This document shows, in pieces, positions 23,984 to 32,985 of a stretch of DNA of 64,000 nucleotides. Position numbers and translations under genes: made by a program. Origin of the DNA: an uncultured delta proteobacterium (GTDB taxonomy: Bacteria > Myxococcota_A > Polyangia > Polyangiales > Polyangiaceae); NCBI GenBank assembly GCA_903892415.1, contig CAITIQ010000291.1, forward strand, positions 1-64,000. The letters run 5' to 3'. Under the pieces are notes generated by a model. It searched no databases, had not been told where the DNA came from, and saw only the letters and a list, made by a program, of their open reading frames with translations. Position 1 is the stretch's first letter, and every line of letters starts with the position of its first letter.

Positions 23984-26542
23984 TCAGGCCGTGAGCTCAT
24001 CAGGGTTGCCAGCGATCTTGATCTGGTCGCCACTCGATACTTTGAGCGTGCCCTTGATGGTCGTGGAGGTTGGCGTCATCTCGATCAGGAGGTCCCCCGA
24101 GCGCAGCGTTACGCTCGTTTGGCCTTCGATCTCGATCTCTTTCCCGCGTAGCTCCATCAGCTCGTCGGAGTGGAGCGTCGCCGCGCCTCCAATGCGTACG
24201 ACCGACTTCTTGGAAGACATGCTCATGTCGTCCTTCGACTTGCGCATGACCATCCCGCCCACTGCATCCACCAGGAACTTGCTTGCCGATTGAGTGATGC
24301 TGCTCTTGACCGAGGTCGTCAGCTTGAGTCCGCCGATGACCTCGGTGAAGACCTTGCCGGTGCTGTTCATGATCGAGCCGCCCGCAATCGAGACCCACGC
24401 TCCACCCACCATACGGGTGAGCCGCTTGCGAACGTCGCGGGTGATTGTGCCCTTGAGCAGCATGTCCAAGGCCATCCCTTTGGCCATGTCCCCGAGCTGA
24501 TCTCCTGTGGGAACGAGCGACTTCATTGCGCTCCCAAGGTCCCCCCCTGTTGGTAGGCCCAACGCTGAGGTCACCGCCTGCCCAACGTCACCACCGCTTT
24601 GCATCGCGCCGATCGCTGCGTTCGCCATCGACTCGCCTGCGGACTTCGCTACGTCTCCAAGCCGCGCGCCAGAGCCTAAATCAACGAGCGAACTCGCAAA
24701 CACGCCCGAGCCTCCGACTGCGTCGGCCGCCGCGCCCAAGGTGTGGGGCACGAGCGTCTTCATCATGTCCTTCGGTCCAGGAACCGAAACGGATGGGATT
24801 CCCGCGAAGGTGAGGCGAAGCGACCCAACCTTCTCGCTGTCGTTACCGTGAACGTTGCGAGCTCCGCTGGTCTTGATTTGGACCTTCTCCGAGCCGCCGA
24901 TCGACTCGCTGCGGTTCTGCTTCACGTTCTCGTTGTAGTTGGTGCTGATGTCCTTCTCTTCGTTGGCGCCAACCCGGAGTGATTGGTTCTTTTCGACCAC
25001 CCGATCTACGCCACCGTGGATGAGCGACACATGTCGATTCTTGATGGTCTCTGTCTTGTTGTTCTCGACCGAGTTCATGATGTCGCGCTGAGCGTGCCAA
25101 TCCATGCGCATCTGCCCAGCAGAGTCGTCCATTCGTAGTTCGTTGAAGCCCTGCTTACCCGGGTAACTCTCGGTCTTCACGCTCAGCATGTTCTTGCGCG
25201 CTGGCTGCCCGTAGGTCGGAACCATCTCGCCGTTGATGTCGCGGGCGAGCCCGATTGGGCGCTCCGGATCCCCATCGATGTAGCCAACGACGAGCTCCCA
25301 GCCGACACGCGCCAGGACCTGCGAAGACGATGTCTCCTGCACGACGCGAATCCAGCGCGAATCTGCGTCCGTTCCGGTGGCCTGCCGGTCCCAATGGAAT
25401 TGCACCTTGGCGCGGCCGTAGGTGTCAGTGTGGATCTCCTCGCCGGCTGGTCCGCGCACCATCGCGGTGTGATTTCCAACAACGGTGGGACGAGCTGTTG
25501 CGAGTAGCGGACGCCAAGGCGAGCTGGCTGGGATGGCGAAGAAGCTGTTTTCGTACGAACCCTTCGTCTTTCCTCCAGCCGCTGAGCGGAACAGGTGCTT
25601 GACCCGCACGATCATGAAGCGACCTGAAAAGTCGGCTGCCTCCGTGTGGATGAAGTTGAAGATGCTCCCTGCGGCAAACCACGGCACTGTGCTCTTGCCC
25701 TCGACCCAGGTTCGCTCGGCGGCGAGTGCCTCAGAGCGGAGCCGCGCGAGCGTCTTGCCCATCGTTTCGCTGCGATACCCCGTGGGGTAGTCATACGTCT
25801 CGAGGTCCGCGTCGCGGGCGGCGGAGGCACTTGCGAGCAGACTCGCCTGCGGCGTCTTCCAGTTGTAGTCGTTTACCGTCGCCTTCCCGCTGCACACTTC
25901 CGAGCCTTTTTGGATCTCGGTGATTCCCAGTGACCCATGGGCAGCCGCCCCAGCCGTTTCCCGAAGCTCATAGAAGCCGGGGATCTCCGGGCCTGCGGAC
26001 GAGGTATCAGCGAGCACCATCGTCCCATCGGGCTCGAAGCGATAAAAAATCCCTTCGTACTCCAGCAGTCGGCTAACGAAGTCGAACGTGGTCTCGCGGT
26101 ATTGCACACAGTACGGGCGTGCGGCGCAGGCTCGTTCGAGCTGCCATGAGTGGTCGACGGAGGCTTTGCCCAGGACCTCACTGATGATCGCTTCCGTCGT
26201 TTGGTCGCGCCATTTCCGAGTGTCCATCTCGAGCGTGAGCAGGTGGAACGCCGGTCGAAGTTCGAGTCGGTAGCGGAGCGCCTGTTCCTCCATTCCTAGG
26301 AAGGCAGCGCTCATCAGCTTGCGCGTGAAGCGACGCACCTCGACCCCGTCCACGGTGATCACCACGGTCGCGTCAGCCTCGAGCAGCGGCTCAAAGTCGT
26401 GGTCGGCGGCCATCGCAATCTCTACGAAAACGGGCCGTGTAGTCGAGAGGCCCTCCTCTACGTCGCAGGATACGGCGCGAAAACCGAAGCCCTCGATGTT
26501 GAGCGAGAGATCGATGGTGCCGTCGATATTCAACCCTTCCAT
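23984..26542 (-). CDS. vgrG: VgrG spike protein (TssI), third of three, with an unusual insertion
   Basis: 852 residues. Standard parts are the gp27-like domain with VQYRETTFDFVSRLLEYEGI near 145, the OB domain with GEEIHTDTYGRAKVQFHWDR near 370, and the beta-helix (NQSLRVGANEEKDISTNYNE). Residues about 575-700 are an insertion rich in Gly, Ala, Met and Ser (for example TLGAAADAVGGSGVFASSL and AIGAMQSGGDVGQAVTSALG) between beta-helix segments. The ending (LHSDELMELRGKEIEIEG, LRSGDLLIEM) returns to the spike pattern. It is the first VgrG of the leftward transcript, after the DUF2169 gene. Confidence 0.93.
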   Translation of the reverse strand: MEGLNIDGTIDLSLNIEGFGFRAVSCDVEEGLSTTRPVFVEIAMAADHDFEPLLEADATVVITVDGVEVRRFTRKLMSAAFLGMEEQALRYRLELRPAFHLLTLEMDTRKWRDQTTEAIISEVLGKASVDHSWQLERACAARPYCVQYRETTFDFVSRLLEYEGIFYRFEPDGTMVLADTSSAGPEIPGFYELRETAGAAAHGSLGITEIQKGSEVCSGKATVNDYNWKTPQASLLASASAARDADLETYDYPTGYRSETMGKTLARLRSEALAAERTWVEGKSTVPWFAAGSIFNFIHTEAADFSGRFMIVRVKHLFRSAAGGKTKGSYENSFFAIPASSPWRPLLATARPTVVGNHTAMVRGPAGEEIHTDTYGRAKVQFHWDRQATGTDADSRWIRVVQETSSSQVLARVGWELVVGYIDGDPERPIGLARDINGEMVPTYGQPARKNMLSVKTESYPGKQGFNELRMDDSAGQMRMDWHAQRDIMNSVENNKTETIKNRHVSLIHGGVDRVVEKNQSLRVGANEEKDISTNYNENVKQNRSESIGGSEKVQIKTSGARNVHGNDSEKVGSLRLTFAGIPSVSVPGPKDMMKTLVPHTLGAAADAVGGSGVFASSLVDLGSGARLGDVAKSAGESMANAAIGAMQSGGDVGQAVTSALGLPTGGDLGSAMKSLVPTGDQLGDMAKGMALDMLLKGTITRDVRKRLTRMVGGAWVSIAGGSIMNSTGKVFTEVIGGLKLTTSVKSSITQSASKFLVDAVGGMVMRKSKDDMSMSSKKSVVRIGGAATLHSDELMELRGKEIEIEGQTSVTLRSGDLLIEMTPTSTTIKGTLKVSSGDQIKIAGNPDELTA

Positions 26543-26568
26543 GGGAACCTCTCCAAAGTCATGTGGCG

Positions 26569-27633
26569 TCAGGCGGATTTCGGGTTGGGGATGGATTCCT
26601 GGAGTACTTCAGCCGGGAGTGTGTCCTCACTCCATACGCGCAGTCTCGTCAGTCGTTCCCACGGGTCGGGAAGAAGCACCGCTGCACGCCAAGAAAGTTC
26701 GACGATTCCATCGTCCGCATCCACGAGGATCGAATCGAGATGGGTCTTGTGGACCTGAACCGTCGACCCGATACGGCTTTCGAAAATAGGCCTGTAGCGG
26801 GGAAGTGAGAAGCGCCAAATGCCCTCCTTGCGGACTCCGCCAACCTCGAAGGCCTCGTCACCCTGCAGTGGAACCTCCGAATGAAGGCCCGGAACGGCCC
26901 AAGAGTTATGCCGAACGTCGAAGTTCTTCGGCCGCACAGGCGCTCGGGTCTTGGCCCAGCTCTCGTCATGCGTTCCGATCAAGTTGCGTCGAGGCGCCCA
27001 ATTGGCCGGTATTGGTGCGAAAAATCCGTGTGCGAGGTGTGGCTGCGAGGGCAGCGCAGGATCCGGGACAACCTCCAGCCGGTGTGCGTCGGTTCCAATG
27101 AGACTAGCCGGACTCCTGCTAAAGCCGCGCCCGACTGGGTTGTGCTCTTCCTCCGCAAAACGCTCAGGCTGGTCGTAATGTTCTGAACCTCCATACGCGT
27201 TTGCCGGGACCAAGGGCGTCGGAACCGCAATGCCCGCCGGGCCGGCGACCACACCCTGGTTTCCTGCGACGAAGGTGCGTGGTCCAAAGACGTTTACCGA
27301 CTTTCGAAGGGCCACCTTGTTGCCGGTGATCGTGAGCCATGCAAGGAAGTGATTGACCGCCTTGCCGCCAGGAGGAAAAGCGGTCCCGAAAAGGGCCGCG
27401 TCGGTGCCCGGTCGCTCATCGCAGAGCTCGGAGGGGAAGCGCACTCCACCTCGTCCATCAGGAACCTCACTCCAGCGCACTGGACGAAACGCGATCCGAA
27501 CTTCGCCGCGCTGTGACACCGCGTAAGCCATCTTCGCGACCACGACGGCGACGTCGTTGCCGTGGCGGTCGATGGTGGGCTCGACACGCGCTGTAGCCCA
27601 ACACTCCGAGTCGCATCTCAAGCTTAGGTCCAC
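26569..27633 (-). CDS. DUF2169 domain protein (type VI secretion accessory)
   Basis: 354 residues. It covers the whole DUF2169 domain: VVVAKMAYAVSQRGEVRIA near 30, a central GTAFPPGGKAVNHFLAWLTI, GPRTFVAG, and an ending WRAAVLLPDPWERLTRLRVW. It is the promoter-proximal gene of the leftward VgrG operon and starts divergently from the LPF-repeat protein, so a shared control region of about 25 bases separates them. Probable adaptor for loading cargo onto one of the three VgrGs. Confidence 0.8.
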   Translation of the reverse strand: MDLSLRCDSECWATARVEPTIDRHGNDVAVVVAKMAYAVSQRGEVRIAFRPVRWSEVPDGRGGVRFPSELCDERPGTDAALFGTAFPPGGKAVNHFLAWLTITGNKVALRKSVNVFGPRTFVAGNQGVVAGPAGIAVPTPLVPANAYGGSEHYDQPERFAEEEHNPVGRGFSRSPASLIGTDAHRLEVVPDPALPSQPHLAHGFFAPIPANWAPRRNLIGTHDESWAKTRAPVRPKNFDVRHNSWAVPGLHSEVPLQGDEAFEVGGVRKEGIWRFSLPRYRPIFESRIGSTVQVHKTHLDSILVDADDGIVELSWRAAVLLPDPWERLTRLRVWSEDTLPAEVLQESIPNPKSA

Positions 27634-27658
27634 GAAGCCAGGCTACTTGAAGAACCGC

Positions 27659-29347
27659 ATGCGCAGTAGCTCGTGTAGATTGACCTGCGTGCTTGTGGCG
27701 CGCGGACTGCCCTGCCCCGTTGGACTCGTGCGTGGCGGGAGAAGGAACACCCTCGTCCTCAAGGTGACCTTTCGACTCGATGGTGCCAACGTTTGGGCAG
27801 GGACGCAGGCGCCCTTGCGGGAGATGATCCTTGATGATTCGGGTCGGCGCGTCTTCCCGTCCGACTTCCAAGCGCACAAGAGCGCGTTGGATGTCGTCAT
27901 TGCTGGAGCGACCCTGAACGCCCTCGGCCCAGTTCGTCTGCGCGTCGGCCGCCATCAGATGTTCGCCGAGGACCCTCGGTTGCTCGGTCCTGTACCGCTC
28001 TCAGATTCGGGCCGCGATTCCTCCTTTGCTTGGCCGAACCAGCAGCTACCGCTGCAGGAGTTTCCGTTGCAGCTAGAGGTCGTTTTCGCGGCCGCGCGCA
28101 CGCTGCTCAGCGTCACAGCGGCGCCGGTGTACGCTGCCCTCCTTCGAGACGATTGGTCGTCCGTCAAGAGCGTGCCGCTCAACCTGGACGCCTTGCTAGT
28201 GGACCCTATGCGCGAGGTCGCCGAGTTTGTTTTTCGAGGGTTCTTCGCAGACACCCCCGACACGATGGTTGCCATCGGTCCAACCGTCTTTGACTCCCGC
28301 GTGTTGCAGAAGGCCCGTCGCTGGCCTCGCGCCGAAGCACTCGAACCACGTGCTCGCAGCGTTAGGGAGACCGCCTATGACCTCGATGAAGAAACCTTCG
28401 TCGCCGATGCAGTCTCGGACGTTACGACGAAGCTTCGACGGCCCGACTTTGACGAAGAGTCCACCGCGATTCGCTCGCTCCAGACAACGCCATCCCAACC
28501 ACCTCTTGACGGTTCGGCGCCGGTTGCGCCGTTAGCGGTGGAGGCTACGCAACGGTTCGTCGCACCAACGCTTCCGACGAGCGCGCTGGCCGAGTTTCAT
28601 CGCCAAGACGTCGTTGTGCCTGCGCCTGCCACAAGCCCCGACCGGCCATTTGCGCCAACTGCAAAGGTCTCGCTCGTTGAGGAGACGGTGGTGAACTTTG
28701 CCATACCCAAACTGTCTACCGCCGAGCTGCCGTTTGCTAGTGAATCGACCCAGCTGCTTCGAGTCGCTTTGCAGCCTGGACCGGAGCTACCGTTCGCAAA
28801 GCCGAAGCAACAACCTTCGTCCGAGGCGCCGCCGGTGGAGCTGCCGTTTCAGCGCTCTGCCTCGCGTACCATGCTCGGTGGAGAGGCGGCTGGACGAGCG
28901 CTGCCTTTTCAAAGCGGGGCGGCTGTTTCGCCGCGTAAGCCATCTATGCCACCCGATGCCGGCTTGCCCTTTCGACATCCTTCGGCGCCACCGGTTCCGA
29001 TGCCAGCAGATGTGGCGCCTGTGCTGCCATTGATTGCGACTCCGGCGATTGCACCCCCACCAATCTCGCCCGTGGCGGCAATCCCGCCCGAGATGGCAAT
29101 GCCCCTGGCGGCAATCCCGCCCGTGGTCGTCAGCCCGGCTACTGGCCTCTCCTCCTTGGATGGTCTTACCATTGAGCAGTACGCCAAGATCCGCTCGAGA
29201 CTGTGGCAAGGTGAACCGCGAGCAGAGGTCTTGCGCGAACACAAATTGACCGAGCTGCGCTTTCGCCTATTCGAGAAAAGACTGCAGCGTGATCTCGACG
29301 CTCTTCCGCCGGGTGAGCTAGTGAAGGTACTGGAGCTCTTGGGCTGA
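27659..29347 (+). CDS. DUF2169-like protein with LPF repeats and a helical C-terminal domain
   Basis: 562 residues from the ATG at 27659; a longer frame would overlap the divergent gene. Residues to about 270 resemble DUF2169 (NTLVLKVTFRLDG, then FPSDFQAHKSALDVVIAG in place of the usual DLVPxKPxTDV). From about 290 to 480 the chain is Pro/Ala/Thr-rich and repeats a short LPF motif at least five times (AELPFAS, ELPFAKP, ELPFQRS, ALPFQSG, GLPFRHP). A final 70-residue charged helical domain (GLTIEQYAKIRSRLWQGEP to the end) may be a binding module. The LPF segments look like linear docking motifs. It is transcribed away from the VgrG operon. Confidence 0.65.
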   Translation: MRSSSCRLTCVLVARGLPCPVGLVRGGRRNTLVLKVTFRLDGANVWAGTQAPLREMILDDSGRRVFPSDFQAHKSALDVVIAGATLNALGPVRLRVGRHQMFAEDPRLLGPVPLSDSGRDSSFAWPNQQLPLQEFPLQLEVVFAAARTLLSVTAAPVYAALLRDDWSSVKSVPLNLDALLVDPMREVAEFVFRGFFADTPDTMVAIGPTVFDSRVLQKARRWPRAEALEPRARSVRETAYDLDEETFVADAVSDVTTKLRRPDFDEESTAIRSLQTTPSQPPLDGSAPVAPLAVEATQRFVAPTLPTSALAEFHRQDVVVPAPATSPDRPFAPTAKVSLVEETVVNFAIPKLSTAELPFASESTQLLRVALQPGPELPFAKPKQQPSSEAPPVELPFQRSASRTMLGGEAAGRALPFQSGAAVSPRKPSMPPDAGLPFRHPSAPPVPMPADVAPVLPLIATPAIAPPPISPVAAIPPEMAMPLAAIPPVVVSPATGLSSLDGLTIEQYAKIRSRLWQGEPRAEVLREHKLTELRFRLFEKRLQRDLDALPPGELVKVLELLG

Positions 29348-29356
29348 ACGATGCCT

Positions 29357-30697
29357 TCATCGCATAGCAAAGAACTCTTGGTGAAAACGATGATTCACGT
29401 CCAGTCCTGCTAGCGCAAAGTCTTGCTTCAGTGCCTTGCCAAGTCCGGGCGGTCCGCAAAACCAAAGGCTCGAATCGGCCCAAGTTGATACCTCCGCGCG
29501 AATGCGCGTGCCATCGAGCCGGCCGTCTCGTGCGTCGACCAAGACGTGGAGGATAACCCCCGCCGCTTTGGCATCCTCCGCAAGCTTTGCCAAGGCCTCT
29601 TCATCGAACTCAGCTGTCGGGTGAAATAGATGGATAGACGGCTCCCCGCTCGGGCGTGATTCAGCGAGGTACTTCATGCGCGCAATGAAGGGCGTGATGC
29701 CGACTCCGCCACCTATCCATATCTGACTCTTGCTCGAGTCTTCGAAGGTGAAACAGCCGTACGGCCCCTCGACAGTGACGTCTTGTCCAACGTGCAGCAG
29801 CTCGCGCAGGTGGCTCGTGTGATCGCCAAGCGCCTTGATAATTAGCGTAATGCGACGCTCGCTGTCGTTCCAGGCCGACGCGATCGTATAGGGATGGGCG
29901 CCCTCGGCTGCGCTCGAGGTAACGAAGGCGAACTGACCTGGAGCGTGTCCGCTCCAGCCCTTCGGTATCGCAATTGTGAGCTCGAGCGTGTGTACGCCTT
30001 GGTAGTAGTGCATCGTCGAGATCGTTCCTTGTACCCGGCGGTTGAAGCCCACTCGTCGGCGGAGGACGACGATGGACGACCAAACTCCAATGATGAGCTG
30101 CGGAGCGAGCAGCAGGCCGACCGGTGAGAGCCAGTAGCTAAACTTCGTCAATACGATGGCGTGTAACACCAGCGGGAGGTAGAGGACGGCCAATAGTCCG
30201 TGAGTGCGATAGAACAGGCGGTAAGGAATCCACTTGGTTAGTGCGATAAGAATGAGAGCGGAAGCCGCATAAAAGCTCCACTCCCCAAGAGCCTCGGCCA
30301 CGCCACGGTGGTTCGCTAACCGCTGGGCCAGCGGGTTCGTTATCGCCGCGCGTGGGCCGCGAGTCGACGGTTCCAACAGTCCCAACGCAGCCGCCCACTT
30401 CGGAGCATTGCTCGCTGACCAATGAAACACACTCATCGTAAGCGCGGTGATCCCGAGCCACTTGTGGAGCCGGTACATCTTGTCGAGCCCACCGAGCCAC
30501 GACTCGAAGCGGATGGGCCGCGTTGCCAAAAACAAAGAAAGGCTCATGGCGGTGATCGCTAGCAATCCGCTCGCTTGCACGAGCAGATTGCGCAACGGGA
30601 TGAATCCACTCGTGGCGAATACGTCTGGCTCGACCATCAGCCAAGCTGCGATGACGGCTCCAAATGAGAGCCACCAGGCACCCTGAATCTTACTCAT
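29357..30697 (-). CDS. Ferric-reductase-like membrane flavoprotein
   Basis: 446 residues. Six transmembrane helices span about 10-215, with His residues typical of haem-binding ferric reductase domains (RLHKWLG, VFHWSA, RTHGLLA, VLHAIVL). An FAD-binding ferredoxin-reductase-type module follows (APGQFAFV, HPYTIASA, VEGPYGCF), then an NAD(P)-binding module with IGGGVGITPFIARM and WFCGPPGLGKAL. It passes electrons from cytoplasmic NAD(P)H through FAD and haem across the membrane; the acceptor is not evident. It faces the LPF-repeat gene convergently, 9 bases apart. Confidence 0.87.
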   Translation of the reverse strand: MSKIQGAWWLSFGAVIAAWLMVEPDVFATSGFIPLRNLLVQASGLLAITAMSLSLFLATRPIRFESWLGGLDKMYRLHKWLGITALTMSVFHWSASNAPKWAAALGLLEPSTRGPRAAITNPLAQRLANHRGVAEALGEWSFYAASALILIALTKWIPYRLFYRTHGLLAVLYLPLVLHAIVLTKFSYWLSPVGLLLAPQLIIGVWSSIVVLRRRVGFNRRVQGTISTMHYYQGVHTLELTIAIPKGWSGHAPGQFAFVTSSAAEGAHPYTIASAWNDSERRITLIIKALGDHTSHLRELLHVGQDVTVEGPYGCFTFEDSSKSQIWIGGGVGITPFIARMKYLAESRPSGEPSIHLFHPTAEFDEEALAKLAEDAKAAGVILHVLVDARDGRLDGTRIRAEVSTWADSSLWFCGPPGLGKALKQDFALAGLDVNHRFHQEFFAMR

Positions 30698-30945
30698 CGC
30701 GCAGTCTCATCGAGCGGCGGTTTCTGGCCATATTGGGTTATGTGCCAAAAGCGTGCCCGCAGGTCGGCGCAACATTACCCGCGCGCAAAAGGCAATCGAG
30801 GTGCATGCCGTCTTTGAGAGCATCGAACTGATGGATTGACCCATCCGATTGACGTGACCACGACGCGGTGTCTGCCTCGGACCATCACGCGAAGAAAATT
30901 GCATACTTGGAAGCAACTCGTTGCCTCAGTGGGTGAAAGGGAGGC

Positions 30946-32907
30946 ATGAAGCTGCCTCGTTGCGCCGCTCCAGCGGCTCTGGTTGTTACCGCTTTGTCTT
31001 GTGTTCCCTCAAGTGAACTGCCGCCGAGGGAGTCGGTTGGGCGGGAGGAGGCTGCGCTTAGTGTGAATGCGCTCCTCCGAGGTGAAATGAAGCGCGCCCT
31101 TTCGTCGCAGTCCCAACTGAATATGCGGCTACTACCCGAGGACGCATGGGTCCGCATCGCAGGTGCCGTGGGAGATTCGGTCGAGCCGGAGGAGGTCGGG
31201 GATGTCGAGGAGTTCTTCCAGCGGCTCAACTTCGAGGACTACCAGGCGTTCAATCTGCGCGGCCCGCTGGCTACCTTGCTTGGGTCGGTTGTCTCGGTAG
31301 CCGGAACGGGCCAGCCTCACGAAAGCGTTGCCAATGCCTTTGCCCCACAACCAGGCGCCCTACCAGCCCCAGGGGAGCCCCTCTCCCTCGAGCTTCTCGA
31401 TGACGCGCTTCGCAAGATCGGCTGCGACAGCTTGCGACCGGAGCTTCTGCTTTATGCCGCACATCAGCGTGAGGTCGCGGCAAACAACAACGCTGCCGTA
31501 AGGGCGATGCCGTTGGGTGTGCAACTCAATCAGATCAAAGGAATGACGCTGGTGCCAACCTGGCTGGACCCGACGACAGGTAGCCCTGAGAATCTTGCCT
31601 GGGAGGAGTACTCCTGGATGGTTGGGCATGCGCTCGACTATCCATATCGGTCGCACCACCCGCCGCAGGGGGCACGCTTTGAGTTGGGCGAGATTGGAGA
31701 GCCGGAGGTTGTGACCGCAGCAGAACTAGGTAGCTATATAGACGTTCCAGGGTTTCGCCGTCTTTTGCCCTACGCACAGGTCATCGCAGCCAAGGACGTA
31801 GTCTCTCCGCCGGTGGCCGTCTGGAATGAGATGCTCAATCCGGCGCGAGATCTCGGGCAGCGACTGCGCGTCCTCTCATCGATTCTGGACCGCATCGACC
31901 AAGACGGAAGCCTTCAGCTTGTAGAGGTCACGCGCAAAGGGGTTGCTGTGCCTTCGTTGCATCACTACCGACTTAGTCGGCCGAGCTTTGAAGCCTCGTT
32001 GGCAAGCTGGCTCTACCACGGTTTTGATGAAGGCAACGTTGATGCGCAGATGGGCTGGCTATTCTTGGAGTCGGCGGATGGCTGCACCGGAGCCAGCGTT
32101 GACGACTATTGTCTAGCCCCGCTGGACGTCATCGTCGATCGCACTAAGCAGAAGCCGATCGATTGGGTGGTCCCTTCGCTTCACGTCCTGGATGCAGCTG
32201 GTCAGCCTACCTATCTTCCTTACGGTCATGTCGAATCGTTGGAAGTGCCGGGTAGTGAGTTGTCACTTGTGAGTACGGCCAGTGAACTCTATCGAGGTAT
32301 GCAGCTCAAGCCGGAGTTGGCCGAAGAACGCCCGCTAGAAATCACGTTGCCGTCACTCGAAAAGGCCCCCAATACGCACCCGAAGTTCGTTTGGCTTGCA
32401 GCCGTTGAAGGCGAGATCCTGGGCCTCTACGAGGGAGCGCTCTTTCGCGACGCCGTCAATGTAACACCCTATCAGCTTTCGCTCGAGGGGGCGGCCGCGC
32501 ATGCCTTCACGACGCTGCTTCGGATTGAGGACCGCATCTACTTTCTCAATCATCCGTCAGGCATCATTGCCTACGAAATCAAGCAGGACGCCTGGCTCCG
32601 TAGCGAGACGACGCTCGACATCACCTTCTGGGCGGGCACTGCGTTTGACGGCGCAGTGGTGTCGGGAAGCTACCAGGGGCAGGTGCTCTCCCTCGACCTG
32701 TCCACGCTGATACTCGAGCCGCTGCCGTTTCCGAAGCCTTCTACGCGTTACGAGCCGGCTTGTGCACATAGTCCTCTTCGGCTTGGAGGACCGCTCGTGC
32801 GCGAGTGCGATAGGTGCGTGAACTTGGTAGTGGAGGAAGACCCGTATTGCGCTCGCTACGCCTGGGACGAGCTATGCGTTGAAGCTAGCAGTCGTTGTGA
32901 GTCTTGA
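30946..32907 (+). CDS. Large hypothetical lipoprotein with C-terminal Cys motif
   Basis: 653 residues. The signal peptide ends TALSC, a lipobox, and a strong ribosome binding site (GGGAGG) precedes the ATG. The body is soluble, mixed alpha/beta, with no family I know. The last 40 residues carry CDRCVNLVVEEDPYCARYAWDELC and a final Cys, a disulfide motif of the kind CVC-DxYCC-xxWDxxC seen at the ends of many myxobacterial exported proteins. It is transcribed away from the ferric-reductase gene, about 250 bases upstream. Probably an outer-membrane-anchored protein of unknown function. Confidence 0.65.
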   Translation: MKLPRCAAPAALVVTALSCVPSSELPPRESVGREEAALSVNALLRGEMKRALSSQSQLNMRLLPEDAWVRIAGAVGDSVEPEEVGDVEEFFQRLNFEDYQAFNLRGPLATLLGSVVSVAGTGQPHESVANAFAPQPGALPAPGEPLSLELLDDALRKIGCDSLRPELLLYAAHQREVAANNNAAVRAMPLGVQLNQIKGMTLVPTWLDPTTGSPENLAWEEYSWMVGHALDYPYRSHHPPQGARFELGEIGEPEVVTAAELGSYIDVPGFRRLLPYAQVIAAKDVVSPPVAVWNEMLNPARDLGQRLRVLSSILDRIDQDGSLQLVEVTRKGVAVPSLHHYRLSRPSFEASLASWLYHGFDEGNVDAQMGWLFLESADGCTGASVDDYCLAPLDVIVDRTKQKPIDWVVPSLHVLDAAGQPTYLPYGHVESLEVPGSELSLVSTASELYRGMQLKPELAEERPLEITLPSLEKAPNTHPKFVWLAAVEGEILGLYEGALFRDAVNVTPYQLSLEGAAAHAFTTLLRIEDRIYFLNHPSGIIAYEIKQDAWLRSETTLDITFWAGTAFDGAVVSGSYQGQVLSLDLSTLILEPLPFPKPSTRYEPACAHSPLRLGGPLVRECDRCVNLVVEEDPYCARYAWDELCVEASSRCES

Positions 32908-32985
32908 ACGCTACTGCTTGGGTTCTGTGCCGGTTTGAGTGAAAGTTCGCGACTCTAAGGATCGGTTGCTTGTTGGACGCTGCTA

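Noticed and set aside
12548..29347. Complete type VI secretion system
   Set aside because: None of the sheath, baseplate, membrane-complex or ATPase genes are present; only tip, adaptor and cargo genes are seen.
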